Of a stretch of DNA of 64,000 bases, positions 27,996 through 36,575 are shown one piece after another (the first letter of the stretch is position 1; every line of letters begins with the position of its first letter). Below the pieces are notes generated by a model. It worked only from the letters and a program-made list of their open reading frames with translations, did not search any database and was not told the DNA's origin. This DNA comes from Bacillus cytotoxicus. Its GTDB lineage: Bacteria; Bacillota; Bacilli; Bacillales; Bacillaceae_G. The stretch is taken from NCBI RefSeq assembly GCF_023715645.1, contig NZ_JAMBOP010000014.1:43316-107315 (forward strand), in the 5' to 3' direction. A program made the position numbers and the translations under genes.

Positions 27996-29912
27996 TTATT
28001 CATTTTCTTTAATAGCTGTTTTAATCGTTCCTGATTTTACTTTATTTCCATCAAAGAAGCGTAGCAAGTCACCTTGAATAATACTATCGGACATTTTCAA
28101 TTCTGTTTGTGCTCGGTCAATAAGTGATTTCGCCTCTTGCTCTGGTACTTGAACGACTTGGCCATTTTTACGATCGTAGAATGTGTTATTGTAGTAAATA
28201 TATTTGTCTGTAATAAAGCTTCCATCACGTTCTACAACAAATGGTTTACGTTCTGGTGAAAATAAATCATGACCAAACTCAATGTCATTAGAAGTATCAA
28301 CTCCTAATAAGTGAAGAATCGTCGGTTTCACGTCTACTTCACCTGCAGGAGCAGTCATTGTTTTCCCTTCTGTTTGACCTGGAACGTGAATAAATAATGG
28401 TGTACGTTGCAGTTGCATGTGATCATATGAATTAATTTCATTTTTCCCTAAGAATTGTGCCATGGCACGATTATGGTTATCTGAAATACCGTAGTGATCA
28501 CCGTAAAATACAATAACTGAGTTGTCATATATTCCTGTTTCTTTTAAGCGTTCAATAAAATGTTTTAAAGCTTCATCTTCGTAACGTGCTGTAACAAAAT
28601 AATTATCTAATGTTTCATCACCTGAATTAAATGGTTCGATCATTTTAATGCTGTCATCATACGTAAACGGGAAATGATTCGTTAACGTAAGAAAACGAGT
28701 ATAGAACGGCTGTTTTATATTCTGTAATTTATCCACAGATTGATCGAAATATTCTTTATCCTTTAATCCCCATCCTAGTTTATTCTCTGGAGTAACTTTA
28801 TAATCTAATTCATTGTAGAATCGGTCATATCCTAAAGACGGATACATCATATTACGATTCCAGAACGTTGCATTATTTGCATGGAATACAGCTGTATAAT
28901 AGCCTTGCTGATGTAGAATTTCTGGCGTTGCTACATACTCATTCCCAGCATTCGTGAAGAACACAGAACCGCGGTCTAACGGATATAAAGAATTATCAAT
29001 CATGAACTCTGCATCAGATGTTTTTCCTTGCCCTGTTTGATGATAAAAGTTTTCGAAATAATAACTTTCTTTTTTAAATTGGTTTAAAAACGGCGTAACT
29101 TCTTGTCCATTTACTTTAGAATCAATTAAAAACGACTGCGTTGATTCTAAAGAAACAACGATAACATTCTTTCCTTTTGCCATTCCAAACATATTTGGAT
29201 CAGGTTTTACATCCACCGTCTTCATATAATTTTCAGCTTCTTGAATTTTACTTCCATCTGCAAATACCTTTTGTGAACTCGTCTTTGCTTGTAAACCAAG
29301 ATCATATACTTGATGAACATATAAGCCAAGATTTTTCACAAGCATCACGCGGTCAAATGAACGAGTTAATAATTCAGGACGTTCTTTTTCCGCAAAACTA
29401 AGGTTTACCATAAAAATTGCGATACAGATTAAAAAGTATAGTGACTTCATAGTGCCAGAAACACGGTCAGTTTTTGCGAAACTCGGCTTCTTTTTAGCAA
29501 TGTAAAATAAAACGATAATATCGATAAACATCAAGATAAATTTAACGTTCAACAATGCTTTGACACTAGATCCTAATCCATCCATATTCGACGTTTGCAT
29601 TAATACCGGAAGCGTAACAAAATCATTATAAAATCCATAAAACATTACATTACCGATTAAGATAATAGTCATAATAAGGTTAATAACGATAGCTATATAA
29701 TTCCGTTTTTGGCCCTTTGCAAATAGTGCAAGTCCAACTAACACTAAAGAAGACGCTAATGGACTAATAAAAAGAATCCATTCCTGCATAGTAGATTCTA
29801 GCTTTAAATCAAAACTAGTTCGCGTTACAATATATGTTTTTAACCAAATCAAAACAGCGACTAATAACGGAAAACGCATATTTTGAAATTGTTTTTTTAA
29901 CGTTTCTTTCAT
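27996..29912 (-). CDS. Lipoteichoic acid synthase family protein
   Basis: 638 residues. Five N-terminal membrane segments (about residues 15-200) lead into an extracellular sulfatase-like domain. The catalytic threonine is Thr298 in GQGKTSDAEF, matching Thr300 of S. aureus LtaS, and metal ligands lie in VVSLESTQ and FYGDHYGISDNH. The enzyme polymerises glycerol phosphate from phosphatidylglycerol onto the glycolipid anchor outside the membrane. A signal-peptidase cleavage site may lie after the last membrane segment. B. cereus-group genomes carry several paralogues, so which one this is cannot be told. ATG at 29912 follows GAGGGAGAGGGAA. Confidence 0.9.
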   Translation of the reverse strand: MKETLKKQFQNMRFPLLVAVLIWLKTYIVTRTSFDLKLESTMQEWILFISPLASSLVLVGLALFAKGQKRNYIAIVINLIMTIILIGNVMFYGFYNDFVTLPVLMQTSNMDGLGSSVKALLNVKFILMFIDIIVLFYIAKKKPSFAKTDRVSGTMKSLYFLICIAIFMVNLSFAEKERPELLTRSFDRVMLVKNLGLYVHQVYDLGLQAKTSSQKVFADGSKIQEAENYMKTVDVKPDPNMFGMAKGKNVIVVSLESTQSFLIDSKVNGQEVTPFLNQFKKESYYFENFYHQTGQGKTSDAEFMIDNSLYPLDRGSVFFTNAGNEYVATPEILHQQGYYTAVFHANNATFWNRNMMYPSLGYDRFYNELDYKVTPENKLGWGLKDKEYFDQSVDKLQNIKQPFYTRFLTLTNHFPFTYDDSIKMIEPFNSGDETLDNYFVTARYEDEALKHFIERLKETGIYDNSVIVFYGDHYGISDNHNRAMAQFLGKNEINSYDHMQLQRTPLFIHVPGQTEGKTMTAPAGEVDVKPTILHLLGVDTSNDIEFGHDLFSPERKPFVVERDGSFITDKYIYYNNTFYDRKNGQVVQVPEQEAKSLIDRAQTELKMSDSIIQGDLLRFFDGNKVKSGTIKTAIKENE

Positions 29913-30054
29913 TTCCCTCTCCCTCTCTGACTGAACAGTGGTAGTATCATACCTTTTCATTATATTTACGGCTTTTTTATCACCGCCACATTGTATCGAA
30001 TACATTTGTATTCCGTGTGAACTTTTTCAATTTTTTTTTGTAAAATGAGAACAG

Positions 30055-30087
30055 AAAAAAGAAGCTTTTCTATATGAGCTTCTTTTT
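30055..30087 (-). terminator. Intrinsic terminator of the lipoprotein gene
   Basis: AAAAAGAAGCT / AGCTTCTTTTT stem with an 11-base loop lies 11 bases beyond the lipoprotein gene; a T run follows on the minus strand. Confidence 0.85.
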
Positions 30088-30098
30088 GTATGTATATA

Positions 30099-30626
30099 TT
30101 AATTCTTCTTTGCTTCTATTTTTTCTTTTGCCTTTTCAGCTTTATCTAAAGATTCCCCAATCTCCTTTTGTTTTTCTCTTATTTCACCAACGCTATCTAC
30201 CGCTTTAATTGCTTTATCAATACCTTGTTCTTCCATTTTCTTTCTCTTTTCTTCTCTCGTTATTTCTTTTTTCTCTACATCTTTTGCCTTTTGCAACATA
30301 TCTTCAGCATGGGACTTTACAGCTTTTTCAAGTGTCGCATCTTTTTTCATATTTATCACTTGATTCGAGTCTTCCATCGCTTGTTTATAATCCCCATCTT
30401 TTAATGCAGTCGCACCATGTTCCATCTGTTTTGCAACTTTCATAAATGATTTTGTTTCATCAGTAGATTTTTCTTGATCAGCTTTTTCAAACCACATCAT
30501 TGCATCACTATACTTTTCATCTTTCAATGCCTGCATACCTGCTTCAACATGCGCATCATAATTACTGATACTGCAGCCAGCGAGCATAATAAATAAACAC
30601 CCTATGGTAAAAATAAGTTTTTTCAA
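30099..30626 (-). CDS. Small lipoprotein with TPR-like helices and charged coiled coil
   Basis: 175 residues. A signal peptide ends in the lipobox LAGC (Cys18), so the mature protein is lipid-anchored outside the membrane. Two helix pairs (AGMQALKDEKYSDAMMWFEK, HGATALKDGDYKQAMEDSNQ) look like tetratricopeptide repeats. The C-terminal third is highly charged and coiled-coil-like (REKQKEIGESLDKAEKAKEK). The start is TTG at 30626, with AGGAGGGG upstream. Function unknown. Confidence 0.8.
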   Translation of the reverse strand: MKKLIFTIGCLFIMLAGCSISNYDAHVEAGMQALKDEKYSDAMMWFEKADQEKSTDETKSFMKVAKQMEHGATALKDGDYKQAMEDSNQVINMKKDATLEKAVKSHAEDMLQKAKDVEKKEITREEKRKKMEEQGIDKAIKAVDSVGEIREKQKEIGESLDKAEKAKEKIEAKKN

Positions 30627-30716
30627 GTTATTCCCCTCCTACAACCTTATATTATTTTCAAATACTTCTTTTATCAAATAAAAAATTTTCGATATTAAAA
30701 AGCACTTAGTACTTCT

Positions 30717-30914
30717 TTATAAATCCAACTTGACTTTCCATCATACAAATCATCGTCATGCTAAACAAAAAGTAACCTACTACTTTCTCTCTCTCTTTGT
30801 TTAAACATCGCATGTGGCAGAAATAGGCACTGACCGCTTCTACTCATGGCCAGACGCTCTCGTCCAGCTAAAAAAAGGTTTTATGCCAGGTTTTCAGTTT
30901 AGTTTTATATATAT
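30717..30914. repeat. Dispersed repeat, family R1
   Basis: Same order and orientation as the copy at 12647: ATAAATCCAACTTGACTTTC, AAAAAGTAACCTACTAC, CTGACCGCTTC, TGGCCAGACGCTCTCGTCCA, GGTTTTATGCCAGG, then TTTTATATATAT. It fills most of the gap between the lipoprotein and glutathione peroxidase genes. Confidence 0.8.
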
Positions 30915-30926
30915 GGATACATATAA

Positions 30927-30959
30927 AAAGAAGCTCTTTTATATGAGCCTCTTCTTCCT
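30927..30959 (-). terminator. Terminator of the glutathione peroxidase gene
   Basis: AAGAAGAGGCTC / GAGCTTCTTTTT imperfect stem overlaps the stop codon region; a T run follows on the minus strand. Confidence 0.7.
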
Positions 30960-31434
30960 AAAGTACCCTTTCAATTTCCTTTTCTAACTGCTCTGGTTTC
31001 GTCTGCGGTGCAAAGCGATTCATTACTTTTCCATCACGCCCAATTAAAAATTTTGTGAAATTCCACTTTACCGCTTTCATTCCTAATAATCCTGGTGCTT
31101 GTTCTGTTAAATAGTGAAATAATGGATGTATATTCTCACCTTTTACATCAACTTTCATAAACATGGGGAACGTTACACCATAATTTAATTCGCAAAAATC
31201 CGTAATTTCCTCCTCTGTTCCAGGCTCTTGACCTCCAAATTGATTGCATGGAAGTCCAAGTATTTCAAACCCTCGTTCTTCATATTTTTCATACAAAGCT
31301 TGCAATCCTTTATATTGCGGCGTAAAACCGCATTTACTGGCAACATTCACAATTAGTATTACTTTTACTTCATATTCACGTAACGACTTTTCTTCCCCTC
31401 TAATTGTTTTTGCAGAAAAATTATAAATTGTCAT
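30958..31434 (-). CDS. Glutathione peroxidase family protein (thiol peroxidase)
   Basis: 158 residues, thioredoxin-like fold. The peroxidatic cysteine is Cys35 in [12 protein letters not shown] (cysteine, not selenocysteine); the other catalytic residues lie in [12 protein letters not shown] and [10 protein letters not shown]. Bacterial members reduce hydroperoxides with thioredoxin or bacillithiol rather than glutathione. ATG at 31434 has GAAGGAGT 10 bases before it. Single-gene unit. Confidence 0.92.
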   Translation of the reverse strand: MTIYNFSAKTIRGEEKSLREYEVKVILIVNVASKCGFTPQYKGLQALYEKYEERGFEILGLPCNQFGGQEPGTEEEITDFCELNYGVTFPMFMKVDVKGENIHPLFHYLTEQAPGLLGMKAVKWNFTKFLIGRDGKVMNRFAPQTKPEQLEKEIERVL

Positions 31435-31530
31435 ATTATACCGACTCCTTCAGTTCATACACTCTATATAGTTATCATAAAATGTATGGTGTACATTGTC
31501 TAATGAGAATGTTTTATTTTTGTTCAAAAA

Positions 31531-31621
31531 ATCGTCACATTTCACTAGACATTTTACTTGGAAAGTTTTACAATGAAAGTGTGAACAAAATGTGACGGTT
31601 TATCTTCTAAATTGTGACATT
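31531..31621 (+). promoter_or_regulatory. Promoter framed by inverted TCACATTT/AAATGTGA operator half-sites
   Basis: CGTCACATTT (31533-31542) and its exact complement AAATGTGACG (31588-31597) flank a good promoter: TAGACA (31546-31551), 17 bases, TACAAT (31569-31574). A third site, TTGTGACATTTC, follows at 31612-31623. Such TGTGA/TCACA half-sites occur in operators of CRP/FNR and Rex families. They would control the small membrane protein that follows; the regulator is not identified. Confidence 0.55.
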
Positions 31622-31657
31622 TCAATTCCATTATTAAAAAAAGGGATGGTGTTGATA

Positions 31658-31867
31658 ATGAAAACTGCACAACGTGAAAAGCTTTCTAATCGCGAATTTT
31701 ATTTCGTACTATACATGATGATGTTACTAGTTTTAGGTTGGTTTATGGATGTTAACGGTATTTTCTTAAGCAAATATTTCACACTCGCTGGAATAATTAC
31801 TGTTCCAACAATTGGTGGTCTTGTCGGCTACTTTATTATGACACTTAGCAAACAACAAAATAACTAA
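31658..31867 (+). CDS. Small two-segment membrane protein of unknown function
   Basis: 69 residues beginning MKTAQREKLSNREFYFV. Two hydrophobic segments, about residues 14-30 (YFVLYMMMLLVLGWFM) and 42-62 (TLAGIITVPTIGGLVGYFIM), suggest a hairpin in the membrane. ATG at 31658 has AAGGGATGG 8 bases before it; an ATG at 31646 is too close to that site. It has its own promoter region with paired half-sites and a strong terminator, so it looks like a separately regulated unit. Confidence 0.75.
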   Translation: MKTAQREKLSNREFYFVLYMMMLLVLGWFMDVNGIFLSKYFTLAGIITVPTIGGLVGYFIMTLSKQQNN

Positions 31868-31881
31868 ACGTATTACATAAA

Positions 31882-31916
31882 GGCAGAAAACGATTTTTCG
31901 TTTTCTGCCTTTTCTT
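31882..31916 (+). terminator. Intrinsic terminator of the small membrane protein gene
   Basis: GGCAGAAAACG / CGTTTTCTGCC with a 6-base loop and TTTTCTTTT tail. Confidence 0.9.
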
Positions 31917-31956
31917 TTATAATAAAAGAATACCTAGCATACAAGGAGTGATAAGT

Positions 31957-32928
31957 TTGAAAAAAGTAGAAAAACTATCTTCGCAGCTATACCTGATCGA
32001 TGATCACGACTTACAACATGAACAACGTACAGGTACATATGTTTTACTTGGTGATGAAATTACGATAATCGAAACATGTGCCGCACCTTCTCTTCCTTAT
32101 CTATTAGATGGATTACAACAATTGAATATCCAACTAACCGATATAAAAAACATTATCGTTACACATGTTCACTTAGACCACGCAGGTGCGGCTGGCTTAA
32201 TGATGGAAAAATGCCCAAATGCAACGCTGTTCGTTCATTCCAGAGGCGCTCGTCACATGATTGATCCGGCAAAACTCATTCAAGGTGCAAAAGCTGTTTA
32301 CCGTGATTCATTTGATAAACTCTTTCATCCCATTTTACCTATCTCAGAAGAACGTGTTCATATCGTACAAGATGGTGAAACATTGCAAATTGCAAATAAC
32401 CGGACACTGACATTCTACGATACGCCAGGTCATGCAAAACATCACATTAGCATTCATGATTCTTTAACGAATGGTATGTTTACAGGCGATACAATCGGTA
32501 TTTACTACCGTCAATTAGCTGAACTAGGTGTTGAACTGTATTTGCCAACAACATCTCCGTCTCAGTTTCAACCTGAAGCTATGTTAGCTTCAAAAGACCG
32601 AATCAGTGATATGAATGTTGATTTTATTTATTTCGGTCATTATGGTGCCTCTTCTCATGTTTCTGAAATTTACGCTCAATTAGAGCACTGGCTCCCAATA
32701 TTTGTCGAAACAGGAGTGCAAGTGTTTGAACATGAACAAAATTTTGAAAAGGCAAGCCAAGAACTATCCCTTTTATTACTTGACAAAGTATCATCACATC
32801 TGACAAATGAAGGTGTCTCATCGTCGCATTCTATTTATGACTTGTTAAAACTCGATTTAGAAATTGCGGCTATGGGAATTATTGATTATTTGATCAAACG
32901 AGAACAAACAGAAACAACCTCAAAATAA
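31957..32928 (+). CDS. MBL-fold metallo-hydrolase
   Basis: 323 residues. The metallo-beta-lactamase zinc motif is THVHLDHAGAAG, with further ligands in DTPGHAKHH and MFTGDTIG. The C-terminal 90 residues are a helical extension, as in glyoxalase II-like hydrolases. Substrate unknown. The start is taken as TTG at 31957, 9 bases after AAGGAG; a GTG at 31948 abuts the site. Confidence 0.85.
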   Translation: MKKVEKLSSQLYLIDDHDLQHEQRTGTYVLLGDEITIIETCAAPSLPYLLDGLQQLNIQLTDIKNIIVTHVHLDHAGAAGLMMEKCPNATLFVHSRGARHMIDPAKLIQGAKAVYRDSFDKLFHPILPISEERVHIVQDGETLQIANNRTLTFYDTPGHAKHHISIHDSLTNGMFTGDTIGIYYRQLAELGVELYLPTTSPSQFQPEAMLASKDRISDMNVDFIYFGHYGASSHVSEIYAQLEHWLPIFVETGVQVFEHEQNFEKASQELSLLLLDKVSSHLTNEGVSSSHSIYDLLKLDLEIAAMGIIDYLIKREQTETTSK

Positions 32929-32930
32929 AG

Positions 32931-33144
32931 GTAACTACTCAGTCCCTCTATGGAAAAAAGGAAGAAAACCACTTTCTTTTTAGGCTGGAGAGAGCAACTG
33001 GCCGTGTGTTGGAGCGGTCAGGGCCTTTTCCTGCCACGCGCAACGTTTTAAAACAAAAAAAGGTAGCGTTTATCGTTGTAACAGCAATCTAGATGCTGTT
33101 ACATGAAAATAACTTTCTAGTGAAATGTATGACTGAGTAGTTAC
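32931..33144. repeat. Dispersed repeat, family R2, with 13-14-bp terminal inverted repeats
   Basis: Bounded by GTAACTACTCAGTC and GACTGAGTAGTTAC. It contains the same core as family R1 in reverse orientation (GCAACTGGCCGTG, GGTCAGGGCCTTTTCCTGCC), then ACAGCAATCTAGATGCTGTT. Full copies also at 59216-59492 and, reversed, 60953-61181. It looks like a MITE without coding capacity. It lies 2 bases after the stop of the MBL gene. Confidence 0.85.
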
Positions 33145-33211
33145 AAATAAAGAGCTTACTATCTTGAAGAACATACTTGTTGCTGTAATACAAAAAGAGT
33201 CCATTTTTTCA

Positions 33212-33286
33212 GAGGGCACTGAAAAACTCCACTTCATAAGAAAAAGAGCCCGTCACCTACTTATATACAAGTGATGGACTCTTTTT
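33212..33286 (-). repeat. Truncated MITE end forming a terminator for the anti-sigma gene
   Basis: GAGGGCACTGAAAAACT at 33212 matches the terminal repeat of the complete MITE at 60692-60830. It is followed by the same style of hairpin, AAAAAGAGcCC...GGaCTCTTTTT (33241-33286). The other end of the element is not present. The hairpin ends 19 bases downstream of the anti-sigma stop codon and could serve as its terminator. Confidence 0.65.
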
Positions 33287-33305
33287 ATGAAGGTCTTTGA
33301 ATGTT

Positions 33306-33989
33306 TTATTTATGAACTTTCTCACTGACATAGTTCATAAACTGATCCGCTTCTTGAAATTCTAGTTTATATTCTTCAGGAACCATATCTACCGTTATAG
33401 GTTCTCTTGATTTCATTTTCACTTGTATTTTCTCATATGTCATTGAAGCATGTATATATTGCTTAAATTCTTCAGGAGTTAACACTTCTTTACTTGATTT
33501 CTCTCCGTTTAACTTATCGAAATACGGTTGAATAACCGTGTAAGCCTTCATCATTTCCTCTTGTTTCTCTTGAGAAAGTTGATCGTAATCAATATTACCA
33601 TTTGCATCCCCATACTTCATTTTCGCATCTACTAGGCCTTTTAATAGTGTTGTAAACTCTTTATACTCTTCTTTTCCCATTTCACCTTTCGCCTGAGATA
33701 ACTTCGCATTTACATGCATATAGCCTTGAAGTGTTGCATTTGCAAAATGTTTCTTTACATTATCAAATGATCCATATACACCATCCGCCAAAAGAGCTTG
33801 ATACGCAAAAGCACTCGTTGGAATAAGTAACGTTGCTGCTAACACACCTGTTATTAGACGTTTTTTCATTGATTTCCCTCCGCGTTTTACTTTCATTTGA
33901 TTCATTACTTTTTCTTTCAATTCCGGTGATGGTACAATTCCCTTCGCTTCTTCTTGCAAAGATTGTCTTACCTCGTGATCAAGACTCAT
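33306..33989 (-). CDS. Anti-sigma factor-like membrane protein (DUF3600-like)
   Basis: 227 residues. A 40-residue cytoplasmic N-terminus (MSLDHEVRQSLQEEAKGI) precedes one membrane segment (KRLITGVLAATLLIPTSAFA). The 165-residue extracellular domain is helical and charged. Its start overlaps the sigma-factor stop (TAATG), so the two are coupled and this is the likely cognate anti-sigma factor. DUF3600 is my best recollection for the outer domain. Similar ECF pairs in the group respond to envelope stress, but the signal for this one is unknown. Confidence 0.8.
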   Translation of the reverse strand: MSLDHEVRQSLQEEAKGIVPSPELKEKVMNQMKVKRGGKSMKKRLITGVLAATLLIPTSAFAYQALLADGVYGSFDNVKKHFANATLQGYMHVNAKLSQAKGEMGKEEYKEFTTLLKGLVDAKMKYGDANGNIDYDQLSQEKQEEMMKAYTVIQPYFDKLNGEKSSKEVLTPEEFKQYIHASMTYEKIQVKMKSREPITVDMVPEEYKLEFQEADQFMNYVSEKVHK

Positions 33990-34564
33990 TATGCATCCCC
34001 CACTTCTTTTAATATAATATTTCCTTCTCGCTCTTTTTGCCGTAATGTCTTTAAGGCTGCATGTATTCTCGATTTAACTGTTCCAACTGGTACATCTAAA
34101 ATTTTTGCTACTTCTTCTTGAGAGTAATCATGTAAATACCGCAAAATGATGACTTGTTTTAATTTATAGGGTAACTTATGTATCAACGTAACAAGTTCTT
34201 GATTAGAGATCTTGTTAACAAGATCATTAGAAAAATCAAATTCAATTGGTTTTCGCTGTTCTTCTGCTTTTTTCACAATCCGTAGACGCATCCATCTCTT
34301 TCTCCTATAAGAATGAATTTGTCTTACAGCTAGACCGATTAACCATGGCCTAAAGGATCGCTCTCGATCAAATTGACTTAACGATTGATACAATTGCATA
34401 TATATTTCCTGAACAACATCATCCACATCCGATTTTTCTTCTATTAAAAAGTGAGCTGTCTTATACACATCTTCAATTGTTTTATCGTATAGTTCACTGT
34501 ATGCTTCCTGATTTCCTAATAACGTCTGCTCAATAAGATAACTATATTTGCTTTCTTTCTCCAT
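33989..34564 (-). CDS. ECF-type RNA polymerase sigma factor
   Basis: 191 residues. Region 2 (DDVVQEIYMQLYQSLSQFDR, then FRPWLIGLAVRQIHSYRRKR) binds the -10 element; region 4 (YSQEEVAKILDVPVGTVKSRI) is a helix-turn-helix for the -35. No region 1 or 3, so it is group 4 (ECF). The following overlapping gene encodes a membrane anti-sigma factor. ATG at 34564 follows GGGGGGAGTAAGG. Upstream GAACGGAATTTTCTGTTC might be part of an autoregulated promoter, but I cannot assign it. Confidence 0.9.
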   Translation of the reverse strand: MEKESKYSYLIEQTLLGNQEAYSELYDKTIEDVYKTAHFLIEEKSDVDDVVQEIYMQLYQSLSQFDRERSFRPWLIGLAVRQIHSYRRKRWMRLRIVKKAEEQRKPIEFDFSNDLVNKISNQELVTLIHKLPYKLKQVIILRYLHDYSQEEVAKILDVPVGTVKSRIHAALKTLRQKEREGNIILKEVGDA

Positions 34565-34747
34565 CCTTACTCCCCCCTTCCTTATGTCCTACACTATATA
34601 TTGGCAAGAACAGAAAATTCCGTTCGATTTTTTTGAGATTATTTTTTCATAACCTTTTCTTATAACTCTTCATAACCATTATATAATTTTCCGAATTTTG
34701 ATTGTATTTTAAAATACATTATAGAATGCACTATAGGAGGACAGATC

Positions 34748-35731
34748 ATGAAAGCAATTGTTGTAACTGCCTTTGGAGGCCCTGAAATGATGAAATATAC
34801 AGAGGTAACTATGCCGTCTATTAATGCGAATCAAGTTTTAATTCGCGTTGTCGCAACAAGCGTTAACTTTGCTGATATAAAGTCTCGATATGGAAAAAAA
34901 GGAACAGGAAATCTTCCTTTTATACCTGGTATAGATGCTGCAGGGGTCGTAGAACAGGTCGGAGCTAACGTAACGAACATTAAACCTGGGCAGCGTGTCA
35001 TCGCTTTTCCAGTTAACGGATCGTATGCCGAATATGTTGTAGCAAATGAAGAACTCACTTTTGTGTTACCTGATGAAATTGACTTTGAAACCGCTGCAGC
35101 TTGTCCCATTGTTTCATTTACAAGCTATACGCTTCTTTCAAGTGTTGCAAGGTTACAACAAGGTGAAACAGTTCTCATCCATGCAACTGCAGGAGGAATT
35201 GGTACAACAGCTATTCAACTCGCTAAAATTTTAGGTGCTGGAAAAGTCATTGGGACAGTTGGAACTGAAGAAAAAAAGAAAATCGCTTTAGAAGCCGGGG
35301 CAGATCATGTGATTTGTCATAAGGAAGAAGATTTTGTGAATAAAGTAAATGAGATTACGAATGGAGAAGGTGCAGACGTTATTTTAGATTCTATTTCCGG
35401 GACCACATCAGAGCAAAGCTTACAATGTCTTGCTTTCTATGGGCGCCTTGTCCATTTTGGAAATGCAAGCGGTACTATCGGAACTTTTCAAACAAAAGAT
35501 TTACATGCAAGCTGCCGATCTGTTCTTGGATTTAGTTTTGGAACAACTCGAAAGAAACGGCCTCATTTACTTGGGCATACTGCAAAGCAAATATTTCCTC
35601 TTTTAAGCAATGGTCGTTTACAAATTAAAATCGGAAAACGCTTTTCACTTCAAGATGCAGGGAAAGCACATGAATGGGTCGAAAGTAGACAAAGTACAGG
35701 AAAAGTTCTATTAAGTGTTCACCCAACATAA
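34748..35731 (+). CDS. Zinc-independent MDR alcohol dehydrogenase / quinone oxidoreductase
   Basis: 327 residues, medium-chain dehydrogenase/reductase fold. GroES-like domain to about residue 120 (IPGIDAAGVVEQVG), then the NAD(P)H-binding motif LIHATAGGIGTTAIQLAK. No structural zinc cysteines, so it fits the quinone oxidoreductase (QOR) group that reduces quinones or enals with NADPH. ATG at 34748 has TAGGAGGAC upstream. The next gene follows 27 bases later and may be co-transcribed. Confidence 0.87.
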   Translation: MKAIVVTAFGGPEMMKYTEVTMPSINANQVLIRVVATSVNFADIKSRYGKKGTGNLPFIPGIDAAGVVEQVGANVTNIKPGQRVIAFPVNGSYAEYVVANEELTFVLPDEIDFETAAACPIVSFTSYTLLSSVARLQQGETVLIHATAGGIGTTAIQLAKILGAGKVIGTVGTEEKKKIALEAGADHVICHKEEDFVNKVNEITNGEGADVILDSISGTTSEQSLQCLAFYGRLVHFGNASGTIGTFQTKDLHASCRSVLGFSFGTTRKKRPHLLGHTAKQIFPLLSNGRLQIKIGKRFSLQDAGKAHEWVESRQSTGKVLLSVHPT

Positions 35732-35758
35732 AACGGTGTTCAAGCGGAGGTACTACTC

Positions 35759-36382
35759 ATGGGATCTAGAATTATGCATGTTATTATAGCGGATTTAGTT
35801 GCAAAAAAATTAGAGATTCAAGACAAAACCTCTTTCCTGATTGGGGGAATTGCTGCTGATGCTGTTCATTCAAGAAAGGAAAAAGAAATATCACACTTTT
35901 ATACTGGTTCAACAAAGAACTATACAAGGAAAATTGATTATGATGCATTTTTTAATAAATATAAAGTATATAAAGATTTTCCTTTCATATTAGGATACTA
36001 TACACACCTTATTGCTGACGATATATGGCTGCAAGGATTCTATCTCCCTTGGCTCAAAAATCGAATAGATCATAATCCTAAAATCCTTCCATTATACCAT
36101 CACGACTTTAAGCTTTTAAACGGAAAGTTGCTTCAATATTATGATAGTGATAAAAGCTTATTTCATACTTTAAATATGAATGCGAATTTGGTATGTATCG
36201 ACGAAATAACAGTGGAAAACATTTATTCTTTTAAATCATCAGTTTTTGAAGATATGCTGTACCCACAGCAAGATTTATATGAACCACTACAAGTATTTAC
36301 ACTAGATCAAATGATTGGCTATATAGAAACTTCTCTTCACAAAAGTGTGTTTCATTTAGAACAGCTACGCATTATCAAATAG
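35759..36382 (+). CDS. Zinc-dependent phospholipase C-like protein
   Basis: 207 residues. MGSRIMHVIIADLVAKKL, GGIAADAVHS, and FILGYYTHLIADDIW hold the histidines and aspartates expected of the zinc-dependent phospholipase C/S1-P1-like fold (PF00882). There is no signal peptide, so unlike secreted PLC it should stay inside the cell. The substrate is unproven. GGAGG lies 9 bases before the ATG at 35759. It follows the quinone oxidoreductase closely on the same strand. Confidence 0.75.
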   Translation: MGSRIMHVIIADLVAKKLEIQDKTSFLIGGIAADAVHSRKEKEISHFYTGSTKNYTRKIDYDAFFNKYKVYKDFPFILGYYTHLIADDIWLQGFYLPWLKNRIDHNPKILPLYHHDFKLLNGKLLQYYDSDKSLFHTLNMNANLVCIDEITVENIYSFKSSVFEDMLYPQQDLYEPLQVFTLDQMIGYIETSLHKSVFHLEQLRIIK

Positions 36383-36423
36383 AAAAGCCGCGACTACATC
36401 ATATTCGTAGTCACGGCTTTTCT
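36382..36423 (+). terminator. Intrinsic terminator
   Basis: GAAAAGCCG...CGGCTTTTC stem of about 16 bp with one mismatch (inner GACTAC / GTAGTC) starts at the stop codon of the phospholipase-like gene. Confidence 0.85.
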
Positions 36424-36575
36424 CCCGCTATTTGTGGGTAGTAAGACTCCCACCTAAAAATTTAGTAAAAACATTGTCCAGCTCCAGTGGCTAGAATGTT
36501 CGGTGGGATATCAACTGCCCGTAAAAGACCGATTGGTTGGGCTAATAGCTCCCCCACTGATTAAAGCTTCACTTT
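36422..36575. repeat. Dispersed repeat (CCCGCTATTTGTGGG family), long form
   Basis: Begins TCCCGCTATTTGTGGGTAG and ends CCCCCACTGATTAAAGC, like the short copies at 9916 and 62560, but with about 90 extra bases between (TCCAGCTCCAGTGGCTAG, GTGGGATATCAACTGCCCG). It fills the gap between convergent genes. Confidence 0.7.

Noticed and set aside
30055-30087. Shared GAAGCT hairpins at 30055 and 30927 as a repeat family
   Set aside because: The two differ outside the short common GAAGCTC/T arm and each follows a gene; ordinary independent terminators explain them.
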